Source of the DNA: Mycobacterium sp.
GTDB taxonomy: Bacteria > Actinomycetota > Actinomycetes > Mycobacteriales > Mycobacteriaceae
Direction: 5' to 3'
Assembly (NCBI GenBank): GCA_021732005.1
Contig: JAKFVT010000042.1
Coordinates: 1 to 64,000 of the forward strand
DNA length: 64,000 nucleotides
The notes under the pieces were generated by a model. It did no database searches and was not told the DNA's origin. It saw only the letters and a program-made list of their open reading frames with translations. The first letter of the stretch is position 1, and the number at the start of each line of letters is the position of its first letter. A program made the translations under genes and the position numbers. Positions 50,907 to 60,700 of this stretch are shown piece after piece.

Positions 50907-51299
50907 CTACGGAGCGACCTCCGGCGCCGGCGTGCGACGTCGGGTGGCACCCCAGAGACCGACGCCGATACCTACCGCCGCGCCGCCGAGTCCGATGATC
51001 TGCTGTCCGCGGGTGAGTTCACTGTGCACGCTGGTCCCGCCGAGGAGATCGGCAGCGTCCGCTCCGCCCGAAGCCAGGAACCATCCCCGGGTATTGCGGC
51101 CGCGCAATCCTGCCGACAGCAGGAGTCCGCCGATCAGCGCGTCGCGGTAGCCCATCGACCGCAGCAGCAACCGAGCCGACGGACCCGGGTCGTTCGGCTC
51201 ACCCCACAGCTTGTTGGCGCCCATCGGGTCCGCCAGAAAGTGCACTCCGGAAGCCAGCCGGATACTGCCCGCGATCACCGCGGCCTTGTCGATCGACAT
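50907..51299 (-). CDS. Small membrane protein, DUF4267-like (tentative)
   Basis: A 130-residue protein with hydrophobic helices around YRDALIGGLLLSAGL and GQQIIGLGGAAVGIGVGLWGA, ending in a basic tail. It resembles DUF4267-type membrane proteins of unknown function. The ATG at 51299 is chosen over the longer frame because the M15 gene follows 11 bases downstream and the N-terminus MSIDKAAVIAGSIRLASG begins the first helix. Probably one operon with the M15 peptidase. Confidence 0.65.
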   Translation of the reverse strand: MSIDKAAVIAGSIRLASGVHFLADPMGANKLWGEPNDPGPSARLLLRSMGYRDALIGGLLLSAGLRGRNTRGWFLASGGADAADLLGGTSVHSELTRGQQIIGLGGAAVGIGVGLWGATRRRTPAPEVAP

Positions 51300-51306
51300 G
51301 TGGTTC

Positions 51307-51696
51307 CTACAGGGTCGCGGTGAACGGGCCGAGGAGCTGACAGTCCGGCGCAACGTTCTGACCCATCCATACGGGACAGCCCCGACCGGTCGCGATATAG
51401 GTGAAGCCCGGCTTGTAGGGCACTGAGATCACCGCGGGATCTGAACCGTGCGCCTGCGCGCAATGCGTGACCCCGTCCGCGCCCAGCAGACACGCGACCG
51501 CGGAATAGGGGCCGCCGCCCGGCCCGCATCCTGCGAGATCGGCGGTGGCGGTGACCCCGCCGGGGCCGACCACGGGCGGCGAGAGGGTGTAGGTGCACGG
51601 CGGCAGCGGTCCGGCGCTCGCGACTGGGACCGCCGCGGCGGCACCGCCAAGGGCCACTGCGAACGCTGTCAAGACCACGTACGTCGGCCGAATCAT
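51307..51696 (-). CDS. Small secreted Cys-containing protein
   Basis: A 129-residue protein. Signal peptide MIRPTYVVLTAFAVALGGAA to VASA, cleaved before GPLPPC. The mature part has six cysteines (PPCTY, AGCGP, VACLL, THCAQ, RGCPV, PDCQL) that could make three disulfides in a small beta domain. No function recognised. Its 3' end is 7 bases from the DUF4267-like gene, so it is in the same operon. Confidence 0.7.
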   Translation of the reverse strand: MIRPTYVVLTAFAVALGGAAAAVPVASAGPLPPCTYTLSPPVVGPGGVTATADLAGCGPGGGPYSAVACLLGADGVTHCAQAHGSDPAVISVPYKPGFTYIATGRGCPVWMGQNVAPDCQLLGPFTATL

Positions 51697-51790
51697 GGCC
51701 GAATCCTAGATCAACTATGTGATTCGTCGACGTGGATTGCGCGGATCGTGGGCGGTTCCCAACCTGCGGAGATCAACGATGGGAGACACT

Positions 51791-52144
51791 ATGTCCATGC
51801 ATACCGCCACACCCCGCCTGCTGATCGCGGGCGCCCTGGCCGCGATAGGCGCCGTCGGCGTCCTGGCCACCGCGCAGTCCGCCCACGCCGACAACATCGG
51901 CTACCTCGTCAACGTCACCGTGCGACCCGGGTACAACTTCCCCAACGCCGACGCGGCGCTGTCCTACGGCTACGGCGTGTGCGATCAGATCAACTCCGGA
52001 GTGAGCTACAGCCAGCTGGTCAACACCGTCAAAACCGACTTCTCCACCGGCGACGACTTCCAAGCGTCGTACCTGATCAGCCAATCCGCACAGGAACTGT
52101 GCCCCGCCGCCATCTGGCAGCTACGCCAGTCCGCTGCCGGCTAA
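51791..52144 (+). CDS. DUF732 secreted protein
   Basis: A 117-residue secreted protein. The signal peptide ends at SAHAD. The mature part has the DUF732 pattern: ALSYGYGVCDQINSGVSYSQLVNTV and ASYLISQSAQELCPAAIWQL, with two Cys. The family is abundant in mycobacteria, with no known function. The ATG at 51791 has GGGAG 6 bases upstream. Followed 28 bases later by another secreted protein gene. Confidence 0.85.
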   Translation: MSMHTATPRLLIAGALAAIGAVGVLATAQSAHADNIGYLVNVTVRPGYNFPNADAALSYGYGVCDQINSGVSYSQLVNTVKTDFSTGDDFQASYLISQSAQELCPAAIWQLRQSAAG

Positions 52145-52172
52145 GTGCCGTCCACCTAGTAAGGGACGCCCC

Positions 52173-52658
52173 GTGCTCCATCGAGTGATCCACACCGCGA
52201 CCGCACTCGGTGCGGCCACGCTACTGGCCATGGCCGTCGCACCGGCCGCGCACGCCGACAACACCCGCCTCAACAACGGTGTGGTCGCCAACGTCTACAC
52301 CGTCCAGCACCAGGCGGGTTGCTCCACCGACATCAAGAAGAACCCCGCACTTACGCAGGCCGCCGAGTGGCAAGCCAACGACGTCCTCACCAACCGCGCA
52401 CTCGACGGCGACTTGGGATCTGACGGCTCCACGCCTCAAAGCCGCGCTGCTGCAGCCGGTTTCACCGGAACGGTCACCCAGACGGTGGCGATCAACCCCG
52501 CGCTGGCGATCAACAACCTCGACGTCATCAACCAGTGGTACAACGACCCGGCCGCTTTCGCGATCATGTCGAACTGCGCCAACACCGCGATCGGCGTCTG
52601 GTCGGTCAACAGCCTGGACCGGTCGGTACTGGTGGCGGTGTACGGCCAGCCGGCCTGA
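52173..52658 (+). CDS. Secreted CAP-like protein
   Basis: A 161-residue secreted protein with a signal peptide ending at AAHAD. The body resembles a short CAP/SCP domain: VYTVQHQAGCSTDIKKNPALTQAAEWQANDVL then LGSDGSTPQSRAAAAGF and a C-terminal VLVAVYGQPA. The typical catalytic-like His residues are replaced, so it is probably not a standard CAP member. GTG start with AAGGGA upstream. Probably cotranscribed with the DUF732 gene. Confidence 0.7.
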   Translation: MLHRVIHTATALGAATLLAMAVAPAAHADNTRLNNGVVANVYTVQHQAGCSTDIKKNPALTQAAEWQANDVLTNRALDGDLGSDGSTPQSRAAAAGFTGTVTQTVAINPALAINNLDVINQWYNDPAAFAIMSNCANTAIGVWSVNSLDRSVLVAVYGQPA

Positions 52659-52659
52659 C

Positions 52660-53307
52660 TCACGGCAGTATCCGCAAACCCCACTGCGCCAGCAAGGGCT
52701 GCACGAGGGTGAAGTACGTCGTGTAGTCGTCGCCGTCGGGCGAGGACATCAAGATGCCGACTGCGCTGACGGTGCCGTCTGGATTCTTGACGAAGCCCGG
52801 GCTGCCGCTGTCCCCTTCGAGGCTGTAGACGCTGGCTTCGACGACATCGCCCTCGACGCCCTTGACTTCACCGCAGGTCTCCCCGGTGACGGCGCCGACT
52901 TTGCAGAACGGCATACCGGCGCGAATCTGGCTGGCGCCCAGCACGTCCCGAACCGAGTATCGGCCGCCGACGTCGCCGTTGGGTGCGCCAACGCCGGGGC
53001 CGAGGCGAATGATGGCAGCGTCCCGCTGGTCGCCATTCACCTCGCTCGCGCTGATGGTCCCGAGCAGAGTGTCGTCTTCGCCGTACGTCCACGCCGAGCC
53101 GTCGTGCGCATCGCAGTGCCCGCTGGTCAGCAAGTAATAGTTGCCGTCGTTGTCCTGTGCAGCGAAACCCGATGTGCAGCGGCCACTTTCGTCGTCGACC
53201 TCGATACCCGGCGTGGGCGGCGGGGCCGCCATCGCGGGGGTGGCCAGCCCGACCGCAGCACTCAGAGCCACACTCGCCAGGCGTGCGAACCGCCACCCAA
53301 CACCCAT
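52660..53307 (-). CDS. Secreted S1-family serine protease
   Basis: A 215-residue chymotrypsin-fold protease. The signal peptide ends near PAMAAPPP. Catalytic triad: His64 in LLTSGHCDAH, Asp96 in QRDAAIIRLG, Ser167 in EGDSGSPGF. Cys44-Cys65 and Cys135-Cys145 may form disulfides. It lacks a PDZ domain, so it is not HtrA-like. The ATG at 53307 is chosen with ribosome site AGGGGAGG. Convergent with the CAP-like gene and divergent from the broken FMO gene. Resembles the Rv1815-type proteases (recalled). Confidence 0.88.
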   Translation of the reverse strand: MGVGWRFARLASVALSAAVGLATPAMAAPPPTPGIEVDDESGRCTSGFAAQDNDGNYYLLTSGHCDAHDGSAWTYGEDDTLLGTISASEVNGDQRDAAIIRLGPGVGAPNGDVGGRYSVRDVLGASQIRAGMPFCKVGAVTGETCGEVKGVEGDVVEASVYSLEGDSGSPGFVKNPDGTVSAVGILMSSPDGDDYTTYFTLVQPLLAQWGLRILP

Positions 53308-53369
53308 TTCGGCCTCCCCTGGAGTGAATCGAGGCGATGGTACGACAGGACCGTGGAAGACTTCGCAGA

Positions 53370-54878
53370 ATGACGGCGAACGTCGCGGTGATCGGTGCCG
53401 GTCCGTCCGGGCTGGTGGTGTCGCGGTGGCTGCTGTCGCAGGGTCTCGAACCGTCGATCTTCGAGCAGGGTTCCACCCTCGGCGGACAGTGGACCGCACA
53501 GCCCGGCCGAAGCGGCGTGTGGCCGGGTATGCACACCAACACCAGTCGCATCCTGACCGCATTCAGTGATCTGCCACTCGACGGCAATCTCGTATTTCCC
53601 TCGGGCGCAGACATTCTCGACTACTTGCGTCGCTATGCACGCCTGTTCGAGTTGGACTCCCGGATTCGATTCGGGGTGCGGGTCGATGCCGTCGCTCGGG
53701 CCGGACAACGTTGGGTCGTCAGCCACGAGGGCATCGACGAACACTTCGACAAAGTCGTCGTCGCCACCGGGCGGTTTCACACCGCGTTCGTCCCGCCGGT
53801 GCCCGGCCTGGAAACGTTCGCCGGATCAGCCGGCGCGATCACGTCGTATGAGTACCGTGGTCCGTCGGCCTATCGCGACAGGCGCGTGCTGGTCGCGGGA
53901 TGCGCGGTGAGCGCCCTGGAGGTCGCCGCCGACCTCGCCGGCGGCGGCGCGGACCACGTGGTCGTCACTCAGCGACGCCAGCGGTACGTGCTGCCGAAGT
54001 TCGTGGCAGGCGTGCCGTCGGATCACCGGATGTTCACCCGCTACGGGGCGCTGGCCGACGAGGCTCTGCCGCCCGCTGAGATCGACCGCCAACTCAAGGA
54101 GATCGTCGTCGAATCCGCCGGCAGTCCCGACTAGTACGGGGCCCCGCGTCCCGCCGAGTCACTCTTCGCTGCCGGCGTGACGCTCAACCAGAACTACCTA
54201 CCCGCCGTCGCCGAAGGGTCGATCACAATCCGACCCTGGCTGCAGTCGGTCGACGGCACCGCAGTGAAGTTCGGTGACGGGCACATCGAACAGTTCGACG
54301 GCATCGTGTTCGGAACGGGTTTCACACTGAGCCTGCCGTTCCTGGCCGGCGATGTTCGAGCGACCCTCAACGTCGATGCCGGGAGGTTCGACACCGACCG
54401 TCACACCTTCCACCCCGATCTCCCGGGGCTGGCCTTCATGGGCATGTGGGATCAGTCGGGCGGGTACTTCGTCCCCTTGGAACTGCAGGCCCGGTGGATC
54501 GCCTACACCTGGGGAGGCGCGGTCGCGCCAACCGACGACGCCCACCAGCGCGATGCCGTCGCCGTGTGCCGCTCACTCGGGCCGCGGAAGACTCGAATGA
54601 ACTTGGCTGCCATCACTTTTGCCCGCGCAGCGGGTGTGGAACCGCGGCCGGAGAACTGGCCAGGCCTGCGGCGCGCGCTGCTGTTCGGCCCGCTCGCGCC
54701 GAGCTGCTTTCGACTGGACGGTCCCGACGCGCTGCCGGACGCCGCGGCGCGGTTCGCCCGGGAGGCGGCTGCCTTCGGCGCGATCACCGACAATGCCCTG
54801 ACCGAGCGAGAGCGCAGCTACTGGTCGGACGTCGAGCAGTCCCGCGCACGGGGACACCCCACGGTTTCGGGGAAGTAA
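53370..54878 (+). pseudogene. FMO-type monooxygenase gene interrupted by an in-frame amber codon
   Basis: One reading frame encodes a 502-residue flavoprotein except for TAG at 54132-54134. Before it lie GAGPSGLVVSRWLLSQG, a mid-motif TGRFHTAFVPPVPG and the second Rossmann-like VAGCAVSALEVAADLA. After it come GTGFTLSLPFLAG and FMGMWDQSGGYFVPLELQARWIAY in the same frame. The break falls between the two nucleotide-binding parts and the C-terminal half, so each fragment would be non-functional. A single C-to-T change (CAG to TAG) explains it. The base could also be a sequence error. The start ATG is at 53370. Relatives oxidise amines or sulfur compounds. Confidence 0.8.
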
Positions 54879-55196
54879 CGGTCGAGCAGCGTTATTGCTA
54901 ACAAAGCCCTCTGAAGCCCCGACGCCGAACCGCAGGCCAGCCCGAAAATAATGGCGTTCTGGCAAATTTTCTTAGCGACGTATTACCGCTAGGAGCTCGC
55001 CACCTTAATTTTGGCCCATACGTTGAACCTCATGTTGATCGACGTTCGCTGGCTTCAGTTCCTGCTGAAGCGCCCCGCGCACAAGTAAGCCCGCCACCGG
55101 CGGCGAAGGCGGACCTGCCTCTGGGTATGGTCGGCCGTCCCGGCCATCAGCGGCAATGACAATTGTCCCCGCCTTGTGGCCCGCCGCCCCCCTGGG
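54879..55196. other. 318-bp gap with an AT-rich stretch and one tiny ORF
   Basis: Bases 54940-55045 are notably AT-rich for this genome and hold an inverted pair GAAAAT (54944-54949) and ATTTTC (54966-54971). No ordinary gene is visible. The flanking genes converge here, so the promoter-like composition is unexplained by neighbours. Confidence 0.6.
55032..55088 (+). CDS. Possible 18-aa leaderless small ORF
   Basis: ATG at 55032 opens MLIDVRWLQFLLKRPAHK then TAA. A TANNNT box (TACGTT, 55019-55024) ends 7 bases before the ATG, giving a leaderless arrangement. The peptide is amphipathic and basic at its end. No gene follows on this strand, so it would be free-standing or a leader of an RNA. Could be chance. 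Confidence 0.25.
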   Translation: MLIDVRWLQFLLKRPAHK

Positions 55197-56243
55197 CTAT
55201 CGGGCCGCAGTCAGCAGAACCTTCAACGCTCCGGTCTCGGCCGCGTTGGCGAAGGCGTCGTAGGCGGCCTCGAACTCGTCGAACCCGAATCGGTGCGTGA
55301 CCATCGGCGTGGTGTCCAGACGGTGGCTGGCAACCAGCCCGATGAGTGTCGGCGTGGAATAGGTATCGACCAGGCCGGTGGTGATGGTCAGGTTCTTGAT
55401 CCAGATGTCTTCCAGGTGCAGGGTCGCCGGCGCGCCGTGCACACCGATATTGGCGACGTGACCGCCGGGGCGGACCAACCGCACCGCCTGCTCAAACGTT
55501 TGCGGAAGCCCGACAGCCTCCATCACCACGTCAGCTCCCAGTCCCCCGGTCATCTGACCGATCACCGCCGCGGGGTCGTCGCGGCCACTGTTGACCACCG
55601 TGTCCGCGCCGAACTTGCGTGCCGCCTCCAACCGGGACTCGGCCAGATCGATCGCCACGATGTGGCTGGGACTGAACAGTTGCGCAGTCATGATCGCGGC
55701 CAATCCGATGGGTCCCGCACCGATGATCGCGACGACGTCGGCGGGACGGACCGCGCCGTTGAGCACTCCCACCTCGTAGGCGGTCGGCAGGATGTCGGCG
55801 AGCACGATCATCTGTTCATCGGTGACCCCGTCAGGAACGTGGTGGGTGGAGTTGTCGGCGAAGGGAACCCGCACGTATTCGGCCTGAGTGCCGTCGATCA
55901 GGTGACCGAGGATCCACCCGCCGCCGCCGAGGCACTGGCCGTAGCTGCCGTCGCGGCAGAACCGGCAGCTGCCGCACGACGAGATGCAGGAAACCAGCAC
56001 TCGATCCCCGATCGCCAGCCTCTGCACCGACGAGCCGATCTCCGTGACCGTGCCGACGGCCTCGTGGCCGAGGATCCGGCCGGGGGCTACCTCCGGTACA
56101 TCGCCGCCGAGAATGTGCAGATCCGTGCCGCAGATCGTGACAGTGTCGACGCGTACCACCGCGTCCGTTGGTTCGTGAATGTCGGCATCGGGCACCTCTT
56201 CCCACGCACGGCTACCCGGACCGTGATACACAAGCGCCTTCAT
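55197..56243 (-). CDS. Zinc-dependent alcohol dehydrogenase
   Basis: A 348-residue medium-chain alcohol dehydrogenase. Catalytic zinc: Cys38 (TICGTDLH) and the His in GHEAVG. Structural zinc: four Cys in SSCGSCRFCRDGSYGQC. NAD(P) site IIGAGPIGLAAIMTAQ. It oxidises alcohols or reduces aldehydes. AGGAG lies 9 bases before the ATG. The closest recalled types are AdhC/Tdh-like zinc ADHs; the substrate is unknown. It has no cotranscribed partner. Confidence 0.92.
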   Translation of the reverse strand: MKALVYHGPGSRAWEEVPDADIHEPTDAVVRVDTVTICGTDLHILGGDVPEVAPGRILGHEAVGTVTEIGSSVQRLAIGDRVLVSCISSCGSCRFCRDGSYGQCLGGGGWILGHLIDGTQAEYVRVPFADNSTHHVPDGVTDEQMIVLADILPTAYEVGVLNGAVRPADVVAIIGAGPIGLAAIMTAQLFSPSHIVAIDLAESRLEAARKFGADTVVNSGRDDPAAVIGQMTGGLGADVVMEAVGLPQTFEQAVRLVRPGGHVANIGVHGAPATLHLEDIWIKNLTITTGLVDTYSTPTLIGLVASHRLDTTPMVTHRFGFDEFEAAYDAFANAAETGALKVLLTAAR

Positions 56244-56306
56244 GATCGGTGCTCCTCTCTCAATATCGTTGCGCAGCGCAACTGTCCAGTTCGTCGTTGA
56301 TCTGCG

Positions 56307-56519
56307 TCACGGTGCCTCGTCGCTCAGGAGCCGGACTAGCTGACGGTCGTCCAGCGCGGTCCAGGCAAGCCACTGATCGGGGGCATCCTCGGGCTCGATG
56401 GCTGCTGCCCTGGGGAGCGCACACCCCTCCCGCGCGGTCGCCGGCCTGTCCCGCTTGGCGCGGCGCGCCCGCCAGATGCTGTAGGCGAACAGCGAAAGGA
56501 ACTGAATCACGATGCTCAC
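56307..56519 (-). CDS. Small membrane-anchored protein, slipin partner
   Basis: A 70-residue protein with one hydrophobic N-terminal segment (MSIVIQFLSLFAYSIWRARRAKR) and a soluble basic-then-acidic tail. The GTG overlaps the slipin stop by GTGA, so they are translationally coupled. No domain recognised. The stop is at 56307. Confidence 0.6.
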   Translation of the reverse strand: MSIVIQFLSLFAYSIWRARRAKRDRPATAREGCALPRAAAIEPEDAPDQWLAWTALDDRQLVRLLSDEAP

Positions 56520-57385
56520 GGCCGGCTCCCTGCACTGGACGCCCCGTTGGCCACCGTGTCAACGGGCGTCGGGACCGGGACCGGGATGGGTGGCTGCGGC
56601 TCCGGCCGGTCGGCGGCGGAGGCCTCCCGGGCCAGAAACGCACCGAGTTCGGCGATGGTCGACATCAACGGCGCCGGAAACACGACGGTGGTGTTCTTGT
56701 CCACACCGAGCTCGACCAAGGTCTGCAGATTGCGCAGCTGCAGCGCAAGCGGGTGCGCCATCATGGTGTCCGAGGCGTCACCAAGAGCCGCAGCTGCCAG
56801 CGATTCGCCTTCGGCGTTGATGATTTTCGCGCGTTTCTCCCGCTCCGCCTCCGCCTGGCGCGCCATCGCGCGCTTCATGCTGTCGGGCAGTTGGATGTCC
56901 TTGAGCTCGACCAAGGTGACCTGAACACCCCACTCGATAGTGGTGACGTCGAGGATGTCCTGGATGTCGAGGTTGATCTTGTCGGTCTCCGAGAGCGTCT
57001 CGTCCAGAGTGTGCTGACCGACGACCTTACGCAACGTCGTTTGCGCGATCTGATCGATCGCGGAGTGGACATTCTCGATCGCCACCACCGACTTCACCGC
57101 GTCGACAACCTTGAAGTAGGCCACGGCCGACACATCGACACTGACGTTGTCCCGGGTGATGATGCCCTGGGACTGGATCGGCATCGTCACGATCCGCAGC
57201 GAGATCCGATGCAGCACATCGACGAACGGGATGATCAGCCGCAGGCCCGGTCTGCGTTCCCCCACCACGCGACCCAGCCGGAACAGCACGCCATTTTCGT
57301 ACTGCTTGACGATGCGCACAGACATGGCGGCTCCCAGCACGAACAGGACAGCGAGGGTAGCGAGTACCGCGATCAACGTGTTCAT
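56516..57385 (-). CDS. SPFH/stomatin-like protein (slipin)
   Basis: A 289-residue SPFH-domain protein. N-terminal TM helix (LIAVLATLAVLFVLGAAMSV), then RIVKQYENGVLFRLGRVVGERRPGLRLIIPFVD, ITRDNVSVDVSAVAYFKV, TLRKVVGQHTLDETLSETDKIN, and WGVQVTLVELKDIQLPDSMKRAMARQAEAEREKRAKII. C-terminal Pro-rich tail (PIPVPVPTPV). Forms membrane microdomain oligomers. It lacks the usual NfeD neighbour and instead is joined to the 70-aa gene. GAGGGGTGA precedes the ATG. Confidence 0.92.
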   Translation of the reverse strand: MNTLIAVLATLAVLFVLGAAMSVRIVKQYENGVLFRLGRVVGERRPGLRLIIPFVDVLHRISLRIVTMPIQSQGIITRDNVSVDVSAVAYFKVVDAVKSVVAIENVHSAIDQIAQTTLRKVVGQHTLDETLSETDKINLDIQDILDVTTIEWGVQVTLVELKDIQLPDSMKRAMARQAEAEREKRAKIINAEGESLAAAALGDASDTMMAHPLALQLRNLQTLVELGVDKNTTVVFPAPLMSTIAELGAFLAREASAADRPEPQPPIPVPVPTPVDTVANGASSAGSRP

Positions 57386-57740
57386 CGCCGGTCACCCCTC
57401 GAATCGGCCGGCGAGGCGCAGCGTGATCGAGGAGAAGAATCGTCTGCAGAAATGAGTGAAGCAATCATGGTGATCCGGACGTCTGTGCGATCACCGGCAC
57501 GTCACGGCTCGGAGCCAATGCTCCTGAGTTCCGCGGCGGACGGCCGAACTCATCCCGGACCAGCTGACATTCCCAGCCACCCGCAACGCTACACCCCCTC
57601 CATAGCCGCCGCGCATCGGTCACCGCAGCCGGATCGATCAGTCGGCTCTCGACCCTCCTCGGCGCGGATCGACAGTGTGATCATGTTGTGCACCAAGATC
57701 ATTGGCCAATATCGGTAACCCGGATGATCGAGGTAGACGC
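57386..57740. other. 355-bp gap upstream of the slipin gene
   Basis: The 355 bases between the slipin start and the HAD-GH65 stop show no convincing gene. A 10-bp palindrome ATTGGCCAAT lies at 57701-57710. The stretch probably carries the slipin promoter and the 3' region of the HAD-GH65 gene. Confidence 0.6.
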
Positions 57741-60700
57741 TCAGCCGGAGAACCGGACGGTGGTTCCCGGCGTGAGCGCAACGACGCGACCGTGGCATTC
57801 CACGTCGACTCGGCCGACGTCGCGCGGATCCACGCTGATGATCACACCCTTGCCGCTGACCCGAAGGTGCAGATGCAGGCCGCGATAGTGAATCGGAACC
57901 GCCAGCACGCCCAGTGTCTCCGGCCAGTGCGGGGACAGGATGATGCGGCCGGAACGGGTCTCCAGCCCGGTGAAGCACCGCTGCATCAGGTCGACGCTGC
58001 CGGCCATCGCTGCGAGGTGAATGCCCTCGGAGGTGGTGCCACCCTGGATGTCGGAAACGTCGGACGTCAGAACCTGTTGGAAGAACTCCATGGCGCGATC
58101 ACGGTTCCCGCGGGCCAGCACCCAGCCGTGGACCACACCACTGAGCGTTGACCCGTGCGATGTGCGGGCGATGTAGTAATCGACCGTCTTCGGGATCTGT
58201 TCGCGCGCGAAGCGGTACCCGAGCCGGTCGAGTATCTCCCGCAACTCGTCCGACGACATGAGATAGAGCAGCATCAACGCATCCGCCTGCTTGGACGCCT
58301 GGTAGCGATTGACGTCGTCGTCCTCGGCCTCCAAGATGCGGTCGAGGCGCTGGATGTTGCCGTACTTCTCGCGGTAGGCGTCCCAATCCAGCTCCTTGAG
58401 ATCGCCGTAGCCTTCGAACTGACTGATGACCTCCCCACCGGGCTCCGACCCAGTGCTCGGGGCAGAGTGGAACGGGACGAACATCCGGCGGCTCACCTGC
58501 TCCCAGTTCGCCAATTCGGCACTGTGCAGACCGAGCGTCTCCCGCAGGTCGAGGCGGTTCGGCAGGGGCAGCAGATTCAGCGCGTCGAAGGCCCGCATGA
58601 TCACCCACACCGCCATCACGTTGGTGTACGCGTTGTTGTCGATGCCGTCGTACGGCGCGTTCGGATAGCCGGAGTGGAATTCGTCCGGCCCGATCACGCC
58701 CCGGATGCTGTAGCGGTCCCGCTCCTCGTCGTAGCTTGCTCTGCTGACGAAGAAGCGTGCGATCTCCGCCAGCATCTCCGCGCCGTAGTCGATCAGATAC
58801 GCGAGGTCGCCGGTGGCCTGGTAGAACTTCCACGCGTTGTAGGCAACGGCGATTCCGATGTGGTGCGCGCGAGCGCTCGAGTCGGGGTTCCACCGGCCGC
58901 TGCGCGGATTCAGGTGCAGCAGTGGGCTTTCCTCGCGCCCATCGCTGCCCGACTGCCACGGAAACATCGCGCCGGCATAACCGGCCGCCGCCGCGGCGTG
59001 CCGGGCCTCCGGCAGTCTCCGGTAGCGGTATCGCAGCAGGGAACGGGTGATCATCGGCAGCCGCAGGTTTAGCACGGGAAAGATGAAAAGCTCGTCCCAG
59101 AAGATGTGGCCGCGATACGCCTCGCCGTGCAGCCCGCGCGCCGGCACCCCGACGTCGAGATCGGAACTGTTCGGCGACACCGTCTGCAGCAGATGCAGCA
59201 GATGCAGTCGCAGGATGCGCAATTCGTCGGTGAAGTCATCGAACTCGATGGACAGCCGCTCCCACAGATGCACCCACTCGGTCAGGTGCCCGTCGAGTAG
59301 ATCGGCGAACCGGCCGATCTGGCTCAGCCGGCGTTGGGCGTCGACGCTGGGTTCGGATGTCGCGACGTCGCGCCCCGTATAGAGGGTTACCACCTTCTCC
59401 ACCGTCACCGACTCACCGACTGACAGCCGCACAGAGATGTCGTGGCCGATTTCTGCGTCCTTGTCGAATGGCTGATACGCAGCAGGCACGGGCTCACCGT
59501 CGCGCCAGACGGTGCTACGCGCCGCCATCGCGATGGGAATACGAGACTGGTTCGTCTGCACCGCCAAAAGCACCGAATTGCCGGATATTTCGCGTTTTTC
59601 CAGCATTTCGAGATGGGTGTCGGCCAAGTCGCGGTAACGCTCGACCAACGTGTTGCGGACATTGCCGTCCAGCGTCGAGCGAACCTCGATAACCCCTGAC
59701 CAATTCTCGGCGACGATCGTCGTCGCGAGCGCACCAACGTGCGGCATGTGCATCGCGATAAATCGTTGTTGGGTCAGTGAGCTCGTGCGGCCTGCGTCAT
59801 CGGTGAAGCGAACCTCGCGCGTCAGAACCGCACCGCGAAGATCGAGGGTCTGCCGGTAGGACAGCACCGTGACCGCGTCGATGTCGAACCAACTGCCGTC
59901 GTCGACCCGGAAGGTCAGCGCCAGCCAGTTGGGCAGGTTCACCAGACTCTCGTTGTCGATCGTCTCGCCCGATATGTCGTCGACGAGACGGTTGTACACC
60001 CCTGCGGCATAGGTGCCCGGGTAGTGCACCTGCCCGGCCTTCGACTCGGGCGCAGCACCCCGGGTGGCGAAATAACCGTTCCCTACCGTGCACAACGCCT
60101 CCCGGAGCTTTTCGCTCTGCGGGTCATATCCCTCGAAGGTGAAGTCCCAGGCCTCGCCCGACGCGTGATTCTTGTAGGCCAGCCACCGAGACCCGCGTTC
60201 GATGAACGCGCGCACCTGGTCGGGACCAGCCAGGGTGAAATGAGCGGCGGTCTTGCGGTCGCCGTCCTCGTCGTGCCGTACGACGATCCCGATGCCGTCG
60301 AAATGCACTGCGTCGAAAGCATCTTCGTCGGTCAGATCGTCGCCGATGTAGATCGGCAGCAGGGAATCGGACCCATCGATTCGGTCGAGGATCCAGGCCA
60401 GCGTGGTTCCTTTGTCCCAGTCGATGTCCGGTCGCAGCTCAACGAGCATGCGCCCACTGGTGACCCGTAGATCATCGTGCTGTCCGAGCCGGTGCGTGGC
60501 GGCGACGATTTCGCCGACGTGTTCAGGTGCGACCTCGCGGTAATGCACCGCCACGGCGAAGCGCTTGTGCTCCACTCGTACACCCGGAATGTGCGCCAGG
60601 GTTCCGCGTAGCTCGTCGGCTGCGTTTTGCAGGGCGGCCACGGCCGCAGCGGCCGCGTCGTTCTGGTGGTATGTGCCGTCGGGTCCGATCAGCTCGAACC

